From JAIBJP01 sp035601195 (lineage in GTDB: Bacteria > Actinomycetota > Thermoleophilia > Gaiellales > Gaiellaceae), in NCBI GenBank assembly GCA_035601195.1, contig DATNOU010000089.1, positions 1 through 29,607 of the forward strand: a stretch of DNA of 29,607 nt, read 5' to 3'. Of the stretch, positions 7,029-13,497 are shown in pieces (position 1 is the stretch's first letter; each line of letters starts with the position of its first letter). The notes beneath the pieces are model-generated. The model had not been told where the DNA came from. It searched no databases and was given only the letters and a program-made list of their open reading frames with translations. A program made the translations under genes and the position numbers.

Positions 7029-8309
7029 CTAGACGGTTCCGGCAACAACGAGCTCGTCGCCGGCGGCGTCGTTGCCAGTCAGGCGGTTGAAGAGCGCCAG
7101 CCAGTCCCGCAGGAGGCGCGGCGTGAGGAAATGGCGCCGCACAAATTCCTTCCCGCGGAGCGCCATCGCCCGCGCTTCGTGCGGCTGCTCGAGGATCTTG
7201 TTCAGCGCCTCTGCGCACTCCGCGACTGACTCCACGAGGAAGCCCGTCTCGCCGTCCTGGATCTGGTCGACGATTCCGCCCGCTCGACCGGCCACCATCG
7301 GCCGCGCCTTCCAGAGCCCCTCGGTGACCGTCAGCCCGAACCCTTCGCGGATCGACTTCTGGATCAGCGCCGCCGAGTGCACCTGGAACGCGTTCACCTC
7401 GACCGAGCCCACGTTGTTCAGGTTGGAGAGGATGAAGATGTCGGAATCGCCGTCCGCCGCGGCGACGGTCTGGTTGTAGTAGTCCCAGCCTTCCGGGTCG
7501 TCGTGCGCCATCGAGCCGACGAGCGCAAGCTGCACGTTCGGGTGGTTTTCGCGCAGGCGCCTCCACGCCTCGATCACGCCCACCGGGTCCTTCCAGGGGT
7601 CGAACCGCGAGATCTGCGAGACGAGTGGCCGGTTCACGTCGATCCCGAACTGATCGACGATGTAGGCGGCGTCCTCGGGGGACAGGGCCATGTTCTTCGG
7701 CGCCAGCGGATCGATGGCGGGCGGCCAGATGTAGGCGGGCGGCAGGCTCTCCGACGAGGGTACGTATGCCTGCCGGTGGAAGACGGTGGCATCGTACGAG
7801 GCAAGCCAGGGATGCAGGAAGTCCAGCACGTCCCGGTTCGGCGTGGAGAGATCGATGTGACAGCGCCAGACCCACCGGCGCCCGGCCTCGCGAGCGTGCT
7901 CGATCATCGCGGCGGGCTGGGCGTCGTGGACGATGACGAAGTCGAACTCGTCCGTCAGGGCCTCCGCGTTGCCCTCGTTGTAGCGACGGAAGATGGCCTG
8001 CTCCTCTTCCGAGAGGCCGCGTGGGTTCCCCTGCAGGGCGTTGTGGATCGCCTTGGTCACGTCGAAGAACTCGTCCTGGCCGAAGATGACTCGCCACTCG
8101 GTCTCGAGCCCGGCGTCGCGCATGAGCGGGACGAGTGTGTAGAGAATCTCCGCCACTCCGCCTCCGAAGGCGGTGGCCGAGAGATGGAGGACGCGCTTGC
8201 CGGCCAGGGGCTCCGCCAACCCGCGGATCTGCTCCATCAGGCCGCGACTGGCGATCGTCGTGTAGTCGCTGAGCGACTTGCTCCCGACGTTGACCTGCTG
8301 AAGCTGCAC
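7029..8309 (-). CDS. GT4 glycosyltransferase, trehalose synthase (TreT)-like
   Basis: A 426-residue two-domain GT-B enzyme resembling the TreT trehalose glycosyltransferring synthases, which join NDP-glucose and glucose to give trehalose. Seen are LHLSATAFGGGVAEIL (about 41-56), typical of TreT, the hinge motif QISRFDPWKDP in the C-terminal domain, and the E-x7-E donor motif in REGFGLTVTEGLWKARP, followed by AGGIVDQI. The start is GTG (QLQQVNVGSKSLSDY follows). A TATCCT box lies eight bases before it, so a short or absent leader is possible. The OtsA-like GT20 gene follows after 24 bases, and an RsbW-like anti-sigma gene precedes it. The context suggests stress-induced compatible solute synthesis. 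A different acceptor cannot be excluded. Confidence 0.85.
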   Translation of the reverse strand: MQLQQVNVGSKSLSDYTTIASRGLMEQIRGLAEPLAGKRVLHLSATAFGGGVAEILYTLVPLMRDAGLETEWRVIFGQDEFFDVTKAIHNALQGNPRGLSEEEQAIFRRYNEGNAEALTDEFDFVIVHDAQPAAMIEHAREAGRRWVWRCHIDLSTPNRDVLDFLHPWLASYDATVFHRQAYVPSSESLPPAYIWPPAIDPLAPKNMALSPEDAAYIVDQFGIDVNRPLVSQISRFDPWKDPVGVIEAWRRLRENHPNVQLALVGSMAHDDPEGWDYYNQTVAAADGDSDIFILSNLNNVGSVEVNAFQVHSAALIQKSIREGFGLTVTEGLWKARPMVAGRAGGIVDQIQDGETGFLVESVAECAEALNKILEQPHEARAMALRGKEFVRRHFLTPRLLRDWLALFNRLTGNDAAGDELVVAGTV

Positions 8310-8317
8310 GGCGGCGC

Positions 8318-8323
8318 AGGATA
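8318..8323 (-). promoter_or_regulatory. Possible -10 element of the TreT-like gene
   Basis: TATCCT on the minus strand, eight bases upstream of the GTG at 8309. The spacing equals that found at the response regulator, the M28-like gene and parA. It suggests an internal leaderless promoter between the anti-sigma gene and the TreT-like gene. No -35 hexamer is obvious. Confidence 0.35.
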
Positions 8324-8341
8324 GCTGTGGGGCAGGCTCGC

Positions 8342-8791
8342 CTACGTGAGGTACTTCGTGAACCGAAGCCGCGAGCCGCCCTCGGGGCGGGCGCCGATCT
8401 CGAGCTCGTCAGTCAGGGCTCGGATGATCGCGATGCCGAGGCCGCCTTCGTCCAGCTCCTCCTGCGCACGTTTGAGGATTTCGGGGTCGAAACCGGAGCC
8501 GTCGTCGGTGACCTGGATCGCGAACCGGTCCTCGGACAGCTCGTAGAGGATCTCCACAACGCCCTCGCGGCCCTCGTCGTAGGCGTGACGGACAGAGTTC
8601 GAGCAGGCCTCCGTCAGCGCCAGCTTGAGATCGGCCACGATCTCAGCCGAGAGGACGCGCGTACGGGCGAGGCCCGTGAGCGCGAGCCGGCCGAGCGCGA
8701 TGAACTCGGCTCGAGCGGGCACCGTCAGCGCGACGACGCCGCCGCGCTCGCCCGGAAGGGAACCCCCCAGCTCCATGGAAACCGACGCCAT
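8342..8791 (-). CDS. RsbW-like anti-sigma factor serine/threonine kinase
   Basis: A 149-residue HATPase_c_2 protein. The N-box is LKLALTEACSNSVRHAY (E61, N65), the G1 box is VTDDGSGFDP (about 95-103) and the G2-like loop is GGLGIAIIRALTDELEI. RsbW/SpoIIAB-type proteins hold a stress sigma factor inactive and phosphorylate an antagonist. Neither a sigma factor nor an RsbV-type antagonist gene lies beside it, so the partners must be elsewhere. The start is taken as ATG at 8791, with ATG at 8776 as an alternative. A sigma-B-like promoter sits immediately upstream, the kind of autoregulation common for such regulators. The TreT-like gene follows after 32 bases on the same strand. Confidence 0.88.
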   Translation of the reverse strand: MASVSMELGGSLPGERGGVVALTVPARAEFIALGRLALTGLARTRVLSAEIVADLKLALTEACSNSVRHAYDEGREGVVEILYELSEDRFAIQVTDDGSGFDPEILKRAQEELDEGGLGIAIIRALTDELEIGARPEGGSRLRFTKYLT

Positions 8792-8799
8792 AGGCTTAG

Positions 8800-8825
8800 T
8801 TTCCCGGCGGAAACCTATTCAAAAC
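8800..8825 (-). promoter_or_regulatory. Sigma-B-like promoter of the anti-sigma gene
   Basis: On the minus strand GTTTTG (8825-8820), a 14-base spacer, and GGGAAA (8805-8800) fit the general-stress sigma-B consensus GTTTWW-N12-15-GGGWAW in all but one position. The -10 ends eight bases before the ATG at 8791, so the transcript would be leaderless or nearly so. A perfect hairpin GTTTCC-CGGC-GGAAAC (8799-8814) overlaps the -10. Repeated AAACCTA-type words (8811-8834 on the plus strand) cover the -35 and the region upstream and could be operator sites. Confidence 0.5.
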
Positions 8826-8872
8826 CTACTTAACCTCCTCGAATCTTGAGGATCGCCCCAGCAACAGATTCC

Positions 8873-9715
8873 TTACCCGTTCGACCCGCTCGTCGAAACA
8901 GCGGCGACGCGCCGCCGTGCCACCGCGACCGCCTCTGGGTTCGAGTCGATGAGAACGAAGCGTCGCCCTAGCGCGGCGGCGACCGCGCCCAGCGTGCCGG
9001 AGCCCGCAAAGCAATCGAGGCACCAGTCGCCCGGCTTGCTCGAGGCCTGGACGATGCGCCGCAGGACCCCCTCGGGCTTCTGAGTGGGATAGCCCGTCTT
9101 CTCCTTCCCTGTCGGAGAAACGATCGTGTGCCACCAGACGTCGGTCGGAAGCTTCCCCCGTGCCGCCTTCTCGACCGTGACCAGGCCCGGAGCCATGTAG
9201 GGCTCCCGCTCGACCGCCTCGGCGTCGAACCAGTAGCGGTCGGGGTCCTTGACGTAGACCAGGATCGTGTCGTGCTTGGCCGGCCAGCGGCGGCGTGGGC
9301 GGGCACCGTAGTCGTACGCCCAGATGATCTCGTTCAGGAAACAGTCGCGTCCGAAGAGGCCGTCGAGGAGCAGCTTCACGTAATGGGCCTCGCGGTAGTC
9401 GATGTGCAGATAGAGCGTCCCGCTCTCGCAGAGGAGCCGGCGCACCTCCAGGAGACGCGGCTCGAGGAAGCCGAGGTAGTCGTCGAACTCGTCCGCGTAC
9501 GAGGACTCGGCGAGCACGGAGGTCGCATAGCGGCGGCCCTGAAAACCGGTGCGATCGCCGTCGTCGGCGGTCACGGTCGCAAGCGTCCGGCGGCGCTGCA
9601 CCCGGCCCGTGTTGAAGGGGGGATCGAGGTAGGCGACCTGGAAGATCCCGTCGTCGAGCTCCGGCAAGAGCTCAAGGTTGTCTCCGAGCAGGACGAGGTC
9701 TTCCGAGGGCCTCAC
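8873..9715 (-). CDS. Solitary beta-class DNA methyltransferase (N6-adenine or N4-cytosine)
   Basis: A 280-residue SAM-dependent DNA amino-methyltransferase. The catalytic motif IV is DPPFNTG (about D31-G37) near the N-terminus, and SAM-binding motif I, DCFAGSGT (ending T241), is near the C-terminus. That order defines the beta group. Motifs such as GTLYLHIDYREAHYVK and YPTQKPEGVLRRI match known bacterial site-specific methyltransferases. The GTG start at 9715 gives VRPSEDLVLLGDN. A longer open frame upstream is only the shadow of htrA. It starts 20 bases after the htrA stop, so cotranscription is likely. No restriction endonuclease gene is nearby, so it is an orphan with a possible regulatory or housekeeping methylation role. 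Target sequence unknown. Confidence 0.88.
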   Translation of the reverse strand: MRPSEDLVLLGDNLELLPELDDGIFQVAYLDPPFNTGRVQRRRTLATVTADDGDRTGFQGRRYATSVLAESSYADEFDDYLGFLEPRLLEVRRLLCESGTLYLHIDYREAHYVKLLLDGLFGRDCFLNEIIWAYDYGARPRRRWPAKHDTILVYVKDPDRYWFDAEAVEREPYMAPGLVTVEKAARGKLPTDVWWHTIVSPTGKEKTGYPTQKPEGVLRRIVQASSKPGDWCLDCFAGSGTLGAVAAALGRRFVLIDSNPEAVAVARRRVAAVSTSGSNG

Positions 9716-9735
9716 GTGCGGCCAGCGTAGAGGCG

Positions 9736-10968
9736 CTACCGGCCGCTGCCGGGCGGATTCGCCGGGCGGTCGCCCAGAACGACCGAGATGACCAGGCGCT
9801 CGTTCCCACGAAGGACGGTCAGGCGCGTCGTCTGCCCGGGGAAGAGCCGCTCGGTCACGGCCCGCACGACGTCCTCCGCGCTCGCGACGCGATTTCCGTC
9901 GATGGCGACGATGAGGTCGCCGCCGCCGCGGAAGAGGATGCCCCTGAAGTCCTCCTCGCGCGCGCCCCCGCGCAGGCCCGCCTTGGCCGCCGGCCCTCCG
10001 TCGATCACGGTCTGGATCGCTGCGCCGTGCTCCGAGGCGAGATCGAAGTGCCGTGCCAGGATGGGCGTCACGGTCTGCGTCGAGACGCCGAGCCACGCGT
10101 AGCGGACGCGCCCGTTTTCGATCAGCTGCTCCATCGAGCGCTTGGCCGAGTTGATGGGCACGGCGAACCCGACTCCCTCGGCATTGCCGGATTGGCTCCG
10201 GATCTGCGCGTTGATGCCGATCACCCGCCCCCGCGCGTCGAACATCGGGCCACCCGAGTTGCCGCGGTTGATCGGAGCGTCGGTCTGGATCGCGTCGACC
10301 AGGTCGTAGGTCGACGTCAGCGACTCGATCGAGCGCTCGGTCGCCGACACGACGCCCACCGAGAGAGAATTCTCCTTCCCGAAGGGACTGCCGATAGCGG
10401 CGACCGGCTCCCCCACGACGACCGTGCTCGAGTCTCCGAGCGGCACCGGGCTGAGCCCGTGCTCCTTGGGGGCGACCTTCAGGAGTCCGACGTCGTCGTA
10501 GACGTCCCAGCCGATGATCCTCGCGGGAATGCGATCGCCGTCCCCGAACGCCACGAACACCGAGCCGGCCGCCTCGGGCGTCTCGCCGGGCGCGCCTTCG
10601 CCCGCAGTTGTGATCACATGGGAGTTCGTGAGGATGTAGCCCTGTTTGGAGACCACGAACCCGGACCCCTGAGCGGCATTCCCGCTCCCGTTTTCCGTCT
10701 GCGAGCCGAAGAGGGCGACGATGGTCACGACGCCGGAAGCCCGTGCGCGGTAGATGGCAGCGGGGTCGAAGTCGTTGCCCGCGAGCGGCTTGCCCGTCCG
10801 CCCCTGGTCGACCCGATTCGCCGCCGGCGAGGGCGCCGCCTGGGTGAGCACGATCGTGTCGGTGTGACCGTCTCCGAACCACCCCGTGGACTTCGCGATT
10901 GCGAGGGCGGTGGTGCTGCCCAGCAGGGCGCAGACGACCGCGACGACGGCTAGGGCTCCGGGGCGCAC
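9736..10968 (-). CDS. HtrA/DegP-family trypsin-like serine protease with PDZ domain
   Basis: A 410-residue envelope protease. An N-terminal hydrophobic segment (residues 5-24) acts as signal or membrane anchor. The catalytic triad is visible: H117 in TNSHVIT, D159 in YDDVGLLKV, and S238 in RGNSGGP. A PDZ domain follows (about 295-400, with DGGPAAKAGLRGG and GGDLIVAIDGNRV). These proteases degrade or refold damaged exported proteins outside the membrane. The start is GTG. A nearby ATG at 10976 is out of frame. Upstream a TACGAT box lies six bases before the start, and a GGGAAC word (11003-10998) resembles an extracytoplasmic-function sigma -35. The methyltransferase follows downstream. Confidence 0.94.
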   Translation of the reverse strand: MRPGALAVVAVVCALLGSTTALAIAKSTGWFGDGHTDTIVLTQAAPSPAANRVDQGRTGKPLAGNDFDPAAIYRARASGVVTIVALFGSQTENGSGNAAQGSGFVVSKQGYILTNSHVITTAGEGAPGETPEAAGSVFVAFGDGDRIPARIIGWDVYDDVGLLKVAPKEHGLSPVPLGDSSTVVVGEPVAAIGSPFGKENSLSVGVVSATERSIESLTSTYDLVDAIQTDAPINRGNSGGPMFDARGRVIGINAQIRSQSGNAEGVGFAVPINSAKRSMEQLIENGRVRYAWLGVSTQTVTPILARHFDLASEHGAAIQTVIDGGPAAKAGLRGGAREEDFRGILFRGGGDLIVAIDGNRVASAEDVVRAVTERLFPGQTTRLTVLRGNERLVISVVLGDRPANPPGSGR

Positions 10969-10974
10969 TTTCGC

Positions 10975-10980
10975 ATCGTA
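10975..10980 (-). promoter_or_regulatory. Possible -10 element of htrA
   Basis: TACGAT on the minus strand ends six bases before the GTG at 10968. TTGGGA and the overlapping GGGAAC, about 17-19 bases further upstream, could serve as a -35. GGAAC is the typical -35 core of envelope-stress ECF sigma factors, but the -10 is not typical for them. The evidence is weak. Confidence 0.3.
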
Positions 10981-11045
10981 GTCGTCACACCTTGCTTGTT
11001 CCCAAAGGCCATGTCCGAGTCCGATTCGTGCGGGATCCTCGAGAT

Positions 11046-11363
11046 ATGAGCGATGAGTACGTGCAAATCGCCTGGGCAGCCGGTTTGTTCGATGGCGAGG
11101 GCACTATCGTCGACAGCGCCGGCTCGGTCCAACTTCGGGTCAAGATGACCGATTTAGATGTTCTAGAGAGGCTTCTGGACGTATTTGGGGTGGGCGATAT
11201 CTACGGGCCCTACGAATCTGGATCTCGGGATGGGCACGTACGCAAGCCGCACTGGGTCTGGATTTGCACTGAGCCGTTCGTCCGAAAGGTGTTCGAAGCC
11301 ATGGCGCCGTGGTTAGGTGCGCGACGGATTGCGAGGGCCCGAGAAATGGGCCTTCTCGACTGA
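11046..11363 (+). CDS. Small stand-alone LAGLIDADG-type endonuclease-like protein
   Basis: A 105-residue ORF whose N-terminus reads MSDEYVQIAWAAGLFDGEGT. AAGLFDGEG matches the LAGLIDADG signature of homing endonucleases, with the acidic residue (E) in the catalytic position. One motif only would require a homodimer. It is shorter than known single-motif enzymes of about 160 residues and may be a minimal or degraded form. It sits on the plus strand between two minus-strand genes, and its base usage is visibly poorer in GC, with two TTA leucine codons (11154 and 11313) and runs such as GATTTAGATGTTCTA. Both suggest acquisition by transfer. Its last 51 bases overlap the 3' end of the sensor kinase gene. 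No intron or intein host is apparent. Confidence 0.7.
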   Translation: MSDEYVQIAWAAGLFDGEGTIVDSAGSVQLRVKMTDLDVLERLLDVFGVGDIYGPYESGSRDGHVRKPHWVWICTEPFVRKVFEAMAPWLGARRIARAREMGLLD

Positions 11364-12776
11364 CCCTTTTGATGTGAAAACACTTTTGGCCGTGTCCGAA
11401 AGGGGCAAAACGAGTGTAAACACGGTGGTTCCGGGCTCGGAGCGGAGCTTGATCGCTCCATCCATGCGCACCGCCAGCTCCCGAGCAATCGCGAGCCCCA
11501 GGCCGCTGCCCGAGGCCTTGCCGCCGTCCGCGCGGTAAAAGCGCTCGAACAACTGCTCGTGATCGCGCGCGGGCACTCCAGGACCGTTGTCCCGCACCGA
11601 GAGGGCCGCCTTGCCGTTCTCCGGCTCGGCCGCGACGACCACGGTGGTGCCGGTCGGGGTGTGCCTGAGCGCGTTCTCCACAAGGATGCGCGCGATCTGG
11701 AGGATTCGCTGTTCGTCTCCGACAGCAAGGAGCGGGCCGTCGGCCCGGACCTGGAGACCGTGGCCGGAGCCCTCAGCGATGGCGCGGAACTCCTCGCCGA
11801 CGGTACGCGCAATCGCAGCCACGTCGACGTCGGTCCTGGCTACAGAGAGCTGCCCAGCGTCCAGGCGGGAGAGGTCGAGAAGGTCGGTGGCCAGCTTCGT
11901 CAGGCGCTCCACCTGCGCGGCCATCTCCTCGATGAAATCCCGCCGCTCGAGATCGTCCAGATCCTCGTGCGCCATCAGCTCGAGGAATCCACCGAGCGAG
12001 AAGAGCGGCGTCCGTAGCTCGTGCGACGCGTTGGCGATGAACTCACGGCGAGCGTGATCCAGCTGTGCGAGGCGGAGGCGCATCGAATCGAACGCCTGGG
12101 CGAGCTCACCGACCTCGTCGTCCACCGGATCGACGACGGGCTGCTCGAAATCCCCCGCGGCGATCCGTTCGGCCGCCTCCTCGAGTCGCCGGATGCGCCG
12201 CGTGAAGCTCCAGGCGGCCAGCGCTCCCACGAAGAGAGACGCGCCGAGCGCGGCAATTCCCGCCAGGAGCAGTGTGCGGCGGACGAGAGAGACGTTTGCC
12301 AGGGCGTCCTTGAGCGAGGCCGAGAGGAGCACGACTGTCGCGGAGTCGAGCGGAACGGCCACCTCGGCTCGATCCGAGCCGCCGCGCCCGATGCGACCCG
12401 TCGCGGTCCCTCCCGATTCGAGAGCCCGGCGCGCGATGGGGTCGGTACCCAAACCCGGCGAGGACAGGCCGTTCGAGTCGGCGACGCTGATCAATCTGGA
12501 GTCCGCGCGGAGCCGCTCCAGCACGACGACTCGGGCGTTGAGGCTCGACGAGAAGTCCGTGGCGAGCAGCTGGTAGCCGGTCAAAGGGTTCGCGTCACGA
12601 AACTGCTCGACGACCAAAGGGGACGCCCGCTCGAGCTCCTGGATCTTCGCGTTCACAAGACGCGACTCGAGCCGGGGTACCACGGCGAGGTACACGATGC
12701 CGAGGGCGCCTACCACGATCACGAACAGCGCCAGCCCGAACTTGAACGCCAGGTTCGGATGGCGCAGCCGGCTCAT
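11313..12776 (-). CDS. Two-component sensor histidine kinase with HAMP domain
   Basis: A 487-residue membrane sensor kinase. Transmembrane helix 1 is about 12-33, an extracytoplasmic sensing region spans about 34-165, helix 2 is about 168-190, and HAMP about 190-243. HisKA has the phosphoacceptor H252 in NASHELRTPL. The ATPase domain has the N-box ILVENALRHTP, the G1 box VRDNGPGVP and the G2 box GSGLGLAIARELA. The ATG start overlaps the response regulator stop (ATGA), so the pair forms one unit. The catalytic domain ends near residue 459 (FTLVLPL), and a further 28 residues of different character run into the oppositely oriented LAGLIDADG ORF. The tail may result from insertion of that ORF. 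Signal unknown. Confidence 0.93.
   Translation of the reverse strand: MSRLRHPNLAFKFGLALFVIVVGALGIVYLAVVPRLESRLVNAKIQELERASPLVVEQFRDANPLTGYQLLATDFSSSLNARVVVLERLRADSRLISVADSNGLSSPGLGTDPIARRALESGGTATGRIGRGGSDRAEVAVPLDSATVVLLSASLKDALANVSLVRRTLLLAGIAALGASLFVGALAAWSFTRRIRRLEEAAERIAAGDFEQPVVDPVDDEVGELAQAFDSMRLRLAQLDHARREFIANASHELRTPLFSLGGFLELMAHEDLDDLERRDFIEEMAAQVERLTKLATDLLDLSRLDAGQLSVARTDVDVAAIARTVGEEFRAIAEGSGHGLQVRADGPLLAVGDEQRILQIARILVENALRHTPTGTTVVVAAEPENGKAALSVRDNGPGVPARDHEQLFERFYRADGGKASGSGLGLAIARELAVRMDGAIKLRSEPGTTVFTLVLPLSDTAKSVFTSKGSVEKAHFSGPRNPSRT
11340..11370 (+). terminator. Weak terminator-like hairpin after the LAGLIDADG ORF
   Basis: CGAGAA (11340-11345) and TTCTCG (11353-11358) form a perfect 6-bp stem with a 7-base loop around the ORF stop codon. 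A CCCTTTT tract begins a few bases later and ends at 11370. The stem is short and the T run only four bases, so this is tentative. Confidence 0.3.
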
Positions 12777-13471
12777 CCCGCGTCTCGAAAGCGGTAGCCG
12801 ACGCCACGAACTGTGAACACGTACTCCGGATTCCGAGGGTCGCGCTCGATCTTTTCGCGCAGGTGGCGCACATGGACGTCGATCGTGCGCGGGTCGCGGT
12901 ACTGCGCGCCGCCGCGAAGCGCGGAGAGCAGCGTCTCCCTCGTGTAGACGCGGCCCGGACTCGCGGCGAGCATGCGCAGCAGCTCGAACTCGAGATAGGT
13001 GAGCTGGACCGGCTCGCCGCGAACGGCGACGGCGCGGCGTGGGACGTCGATCTGGAGTCCGTCCACCTCGAAGACGTCGCTTCGCGCGGAAGCGGCCGGG
13101 AGCATGGCGCGCCTGAGCGCGGCGCGGACCCGGCTCCGGAACTCCCCGATCGAGAACGGCTTCGTGATGTAGTCGTCCGCCCCGAGCTCGAGCCCGACGA
13201 CCTTGTCGAGCTCGTCGTCCCGCGCCGTGAGCATGATGATCGGCACCGTGCTCTTGGCCCGCAGGCGCCGACAGACTTCTAGACCGTCGAGCTTCGGGAG
13301 CATGATGTCGAGGATCACGAGATCGACGTCGTTCTCGTCGAAGCGCGCGAGTGCTTCCTCACCGTCCCGGGCCTGCACGACGCGGAAGCCCTCCCGTTCC
13401 AGCGGGAAGGCGAGGAGCTTTTGCACGGATTCCTCGTCGTCGACGAGGAGGATGGTCGCGTCCTGAGCCAC
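12773..13471 (-). CDS. OmpR/PhoB-family response regulator
   Basis: A response regulator of about 232 residues. The receiver domain has the acidic pair in LLVDDEE, the phosphoacceptor Asp in VILDIMLPKLDG, the conserved Thr in MLTARDD and the Lys in YITKPF. The C-terminal winged-helix DNA-binding domain has LTYLEFELLRML and ends VRGVGYRFRD. I choose the GTG at 13471 (then AQDATILLVDDEE) because it places the receiver domain at the N-terminus and because a TATCCT box lies eight bases upstream. A longer frame to 13516 would overlap the divergent M28-like gene. The kinase gene overlaps by four bases downstream. Target genes unknown; the divergent M28/sortase pair is a natural candidate. Confidence 0.93.
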   Translation of the reverse strand: MAQDATILLVDDEESVQKLLAFPLEREGFRVVQARDGEEALARFDENDVDLVILDIMLPKLDGLEVCRRLRAKSTVPIIMLTARDDELDKVVGLELGADDYITKPFSIGEFRSRVRAALRRAMLPAASARSDVFEVDGLQIDVPRRAVAVRGEPVQLTYLEFELLRMLAASPGRVYTRETLLSALRGGAQYRDPRTIDVHVRHLREKIERDPRNPEYVFTVRGVGYRFRDAG

Positions 13472-13479
13472 CGGGACAA

Positions 13480-13485
13480 AGGATA
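13480..13485 (-). promoter_or_regulatory. -10-like element of the response regulator gene
   Basis: TATCCT on the minus strand, eight bases before the GTG at 13471, with no room for a Shine-Dalgarno leader. It shares two bases with the divergent TAGGCT box serving the M28-like gene. A leaderless transcript is inferred. Confidence 0.4.
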
Positions 13486-13489
13486 GGCT
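13484..13489 (+). promoter_or_regulatory. -10-like element of the M28-like gene
   Basis: TAGGCT on the plus strand, eight bases before the ATG at 13498, mirror-symmetric in spacing to the response regulator's TATCCT. The whole divergent intergenic space is 26 bases. A leaderless transcript is inferred, and simultaneous use of both promoters looks sterically difficult. Confidence 0.35.
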
Positions 13490-13497
13490 CCGACCCG

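Noticed and set aside
8799..8814. GTTTCC-CGGC-GGAAAC considered as a parS site
   Set aside because: The parS core is GTTTCACGTGAAAC. Here the arms are extended and the centre differs, and the site lies far from parB; it overlaps the anti-sigma promoter instead.
8873..10882. A 669-codon frame that seems to fuse unknown sequence to the methyltransferase
   Set aside because: The upstream part is the alternate frame of htrA. Methyltransferase similarity starts only at about 9715.
11383..11402. CTTTTGG-CCGTGT-CCGAAAG hairpin as an old terminator of the sensor kinase
   Set aside because: In the kinase transcript the stem has a C-A mismatch, and a T run is present but short. It lies in coding sequence and was kept only as a hint for the tail-extension idea.
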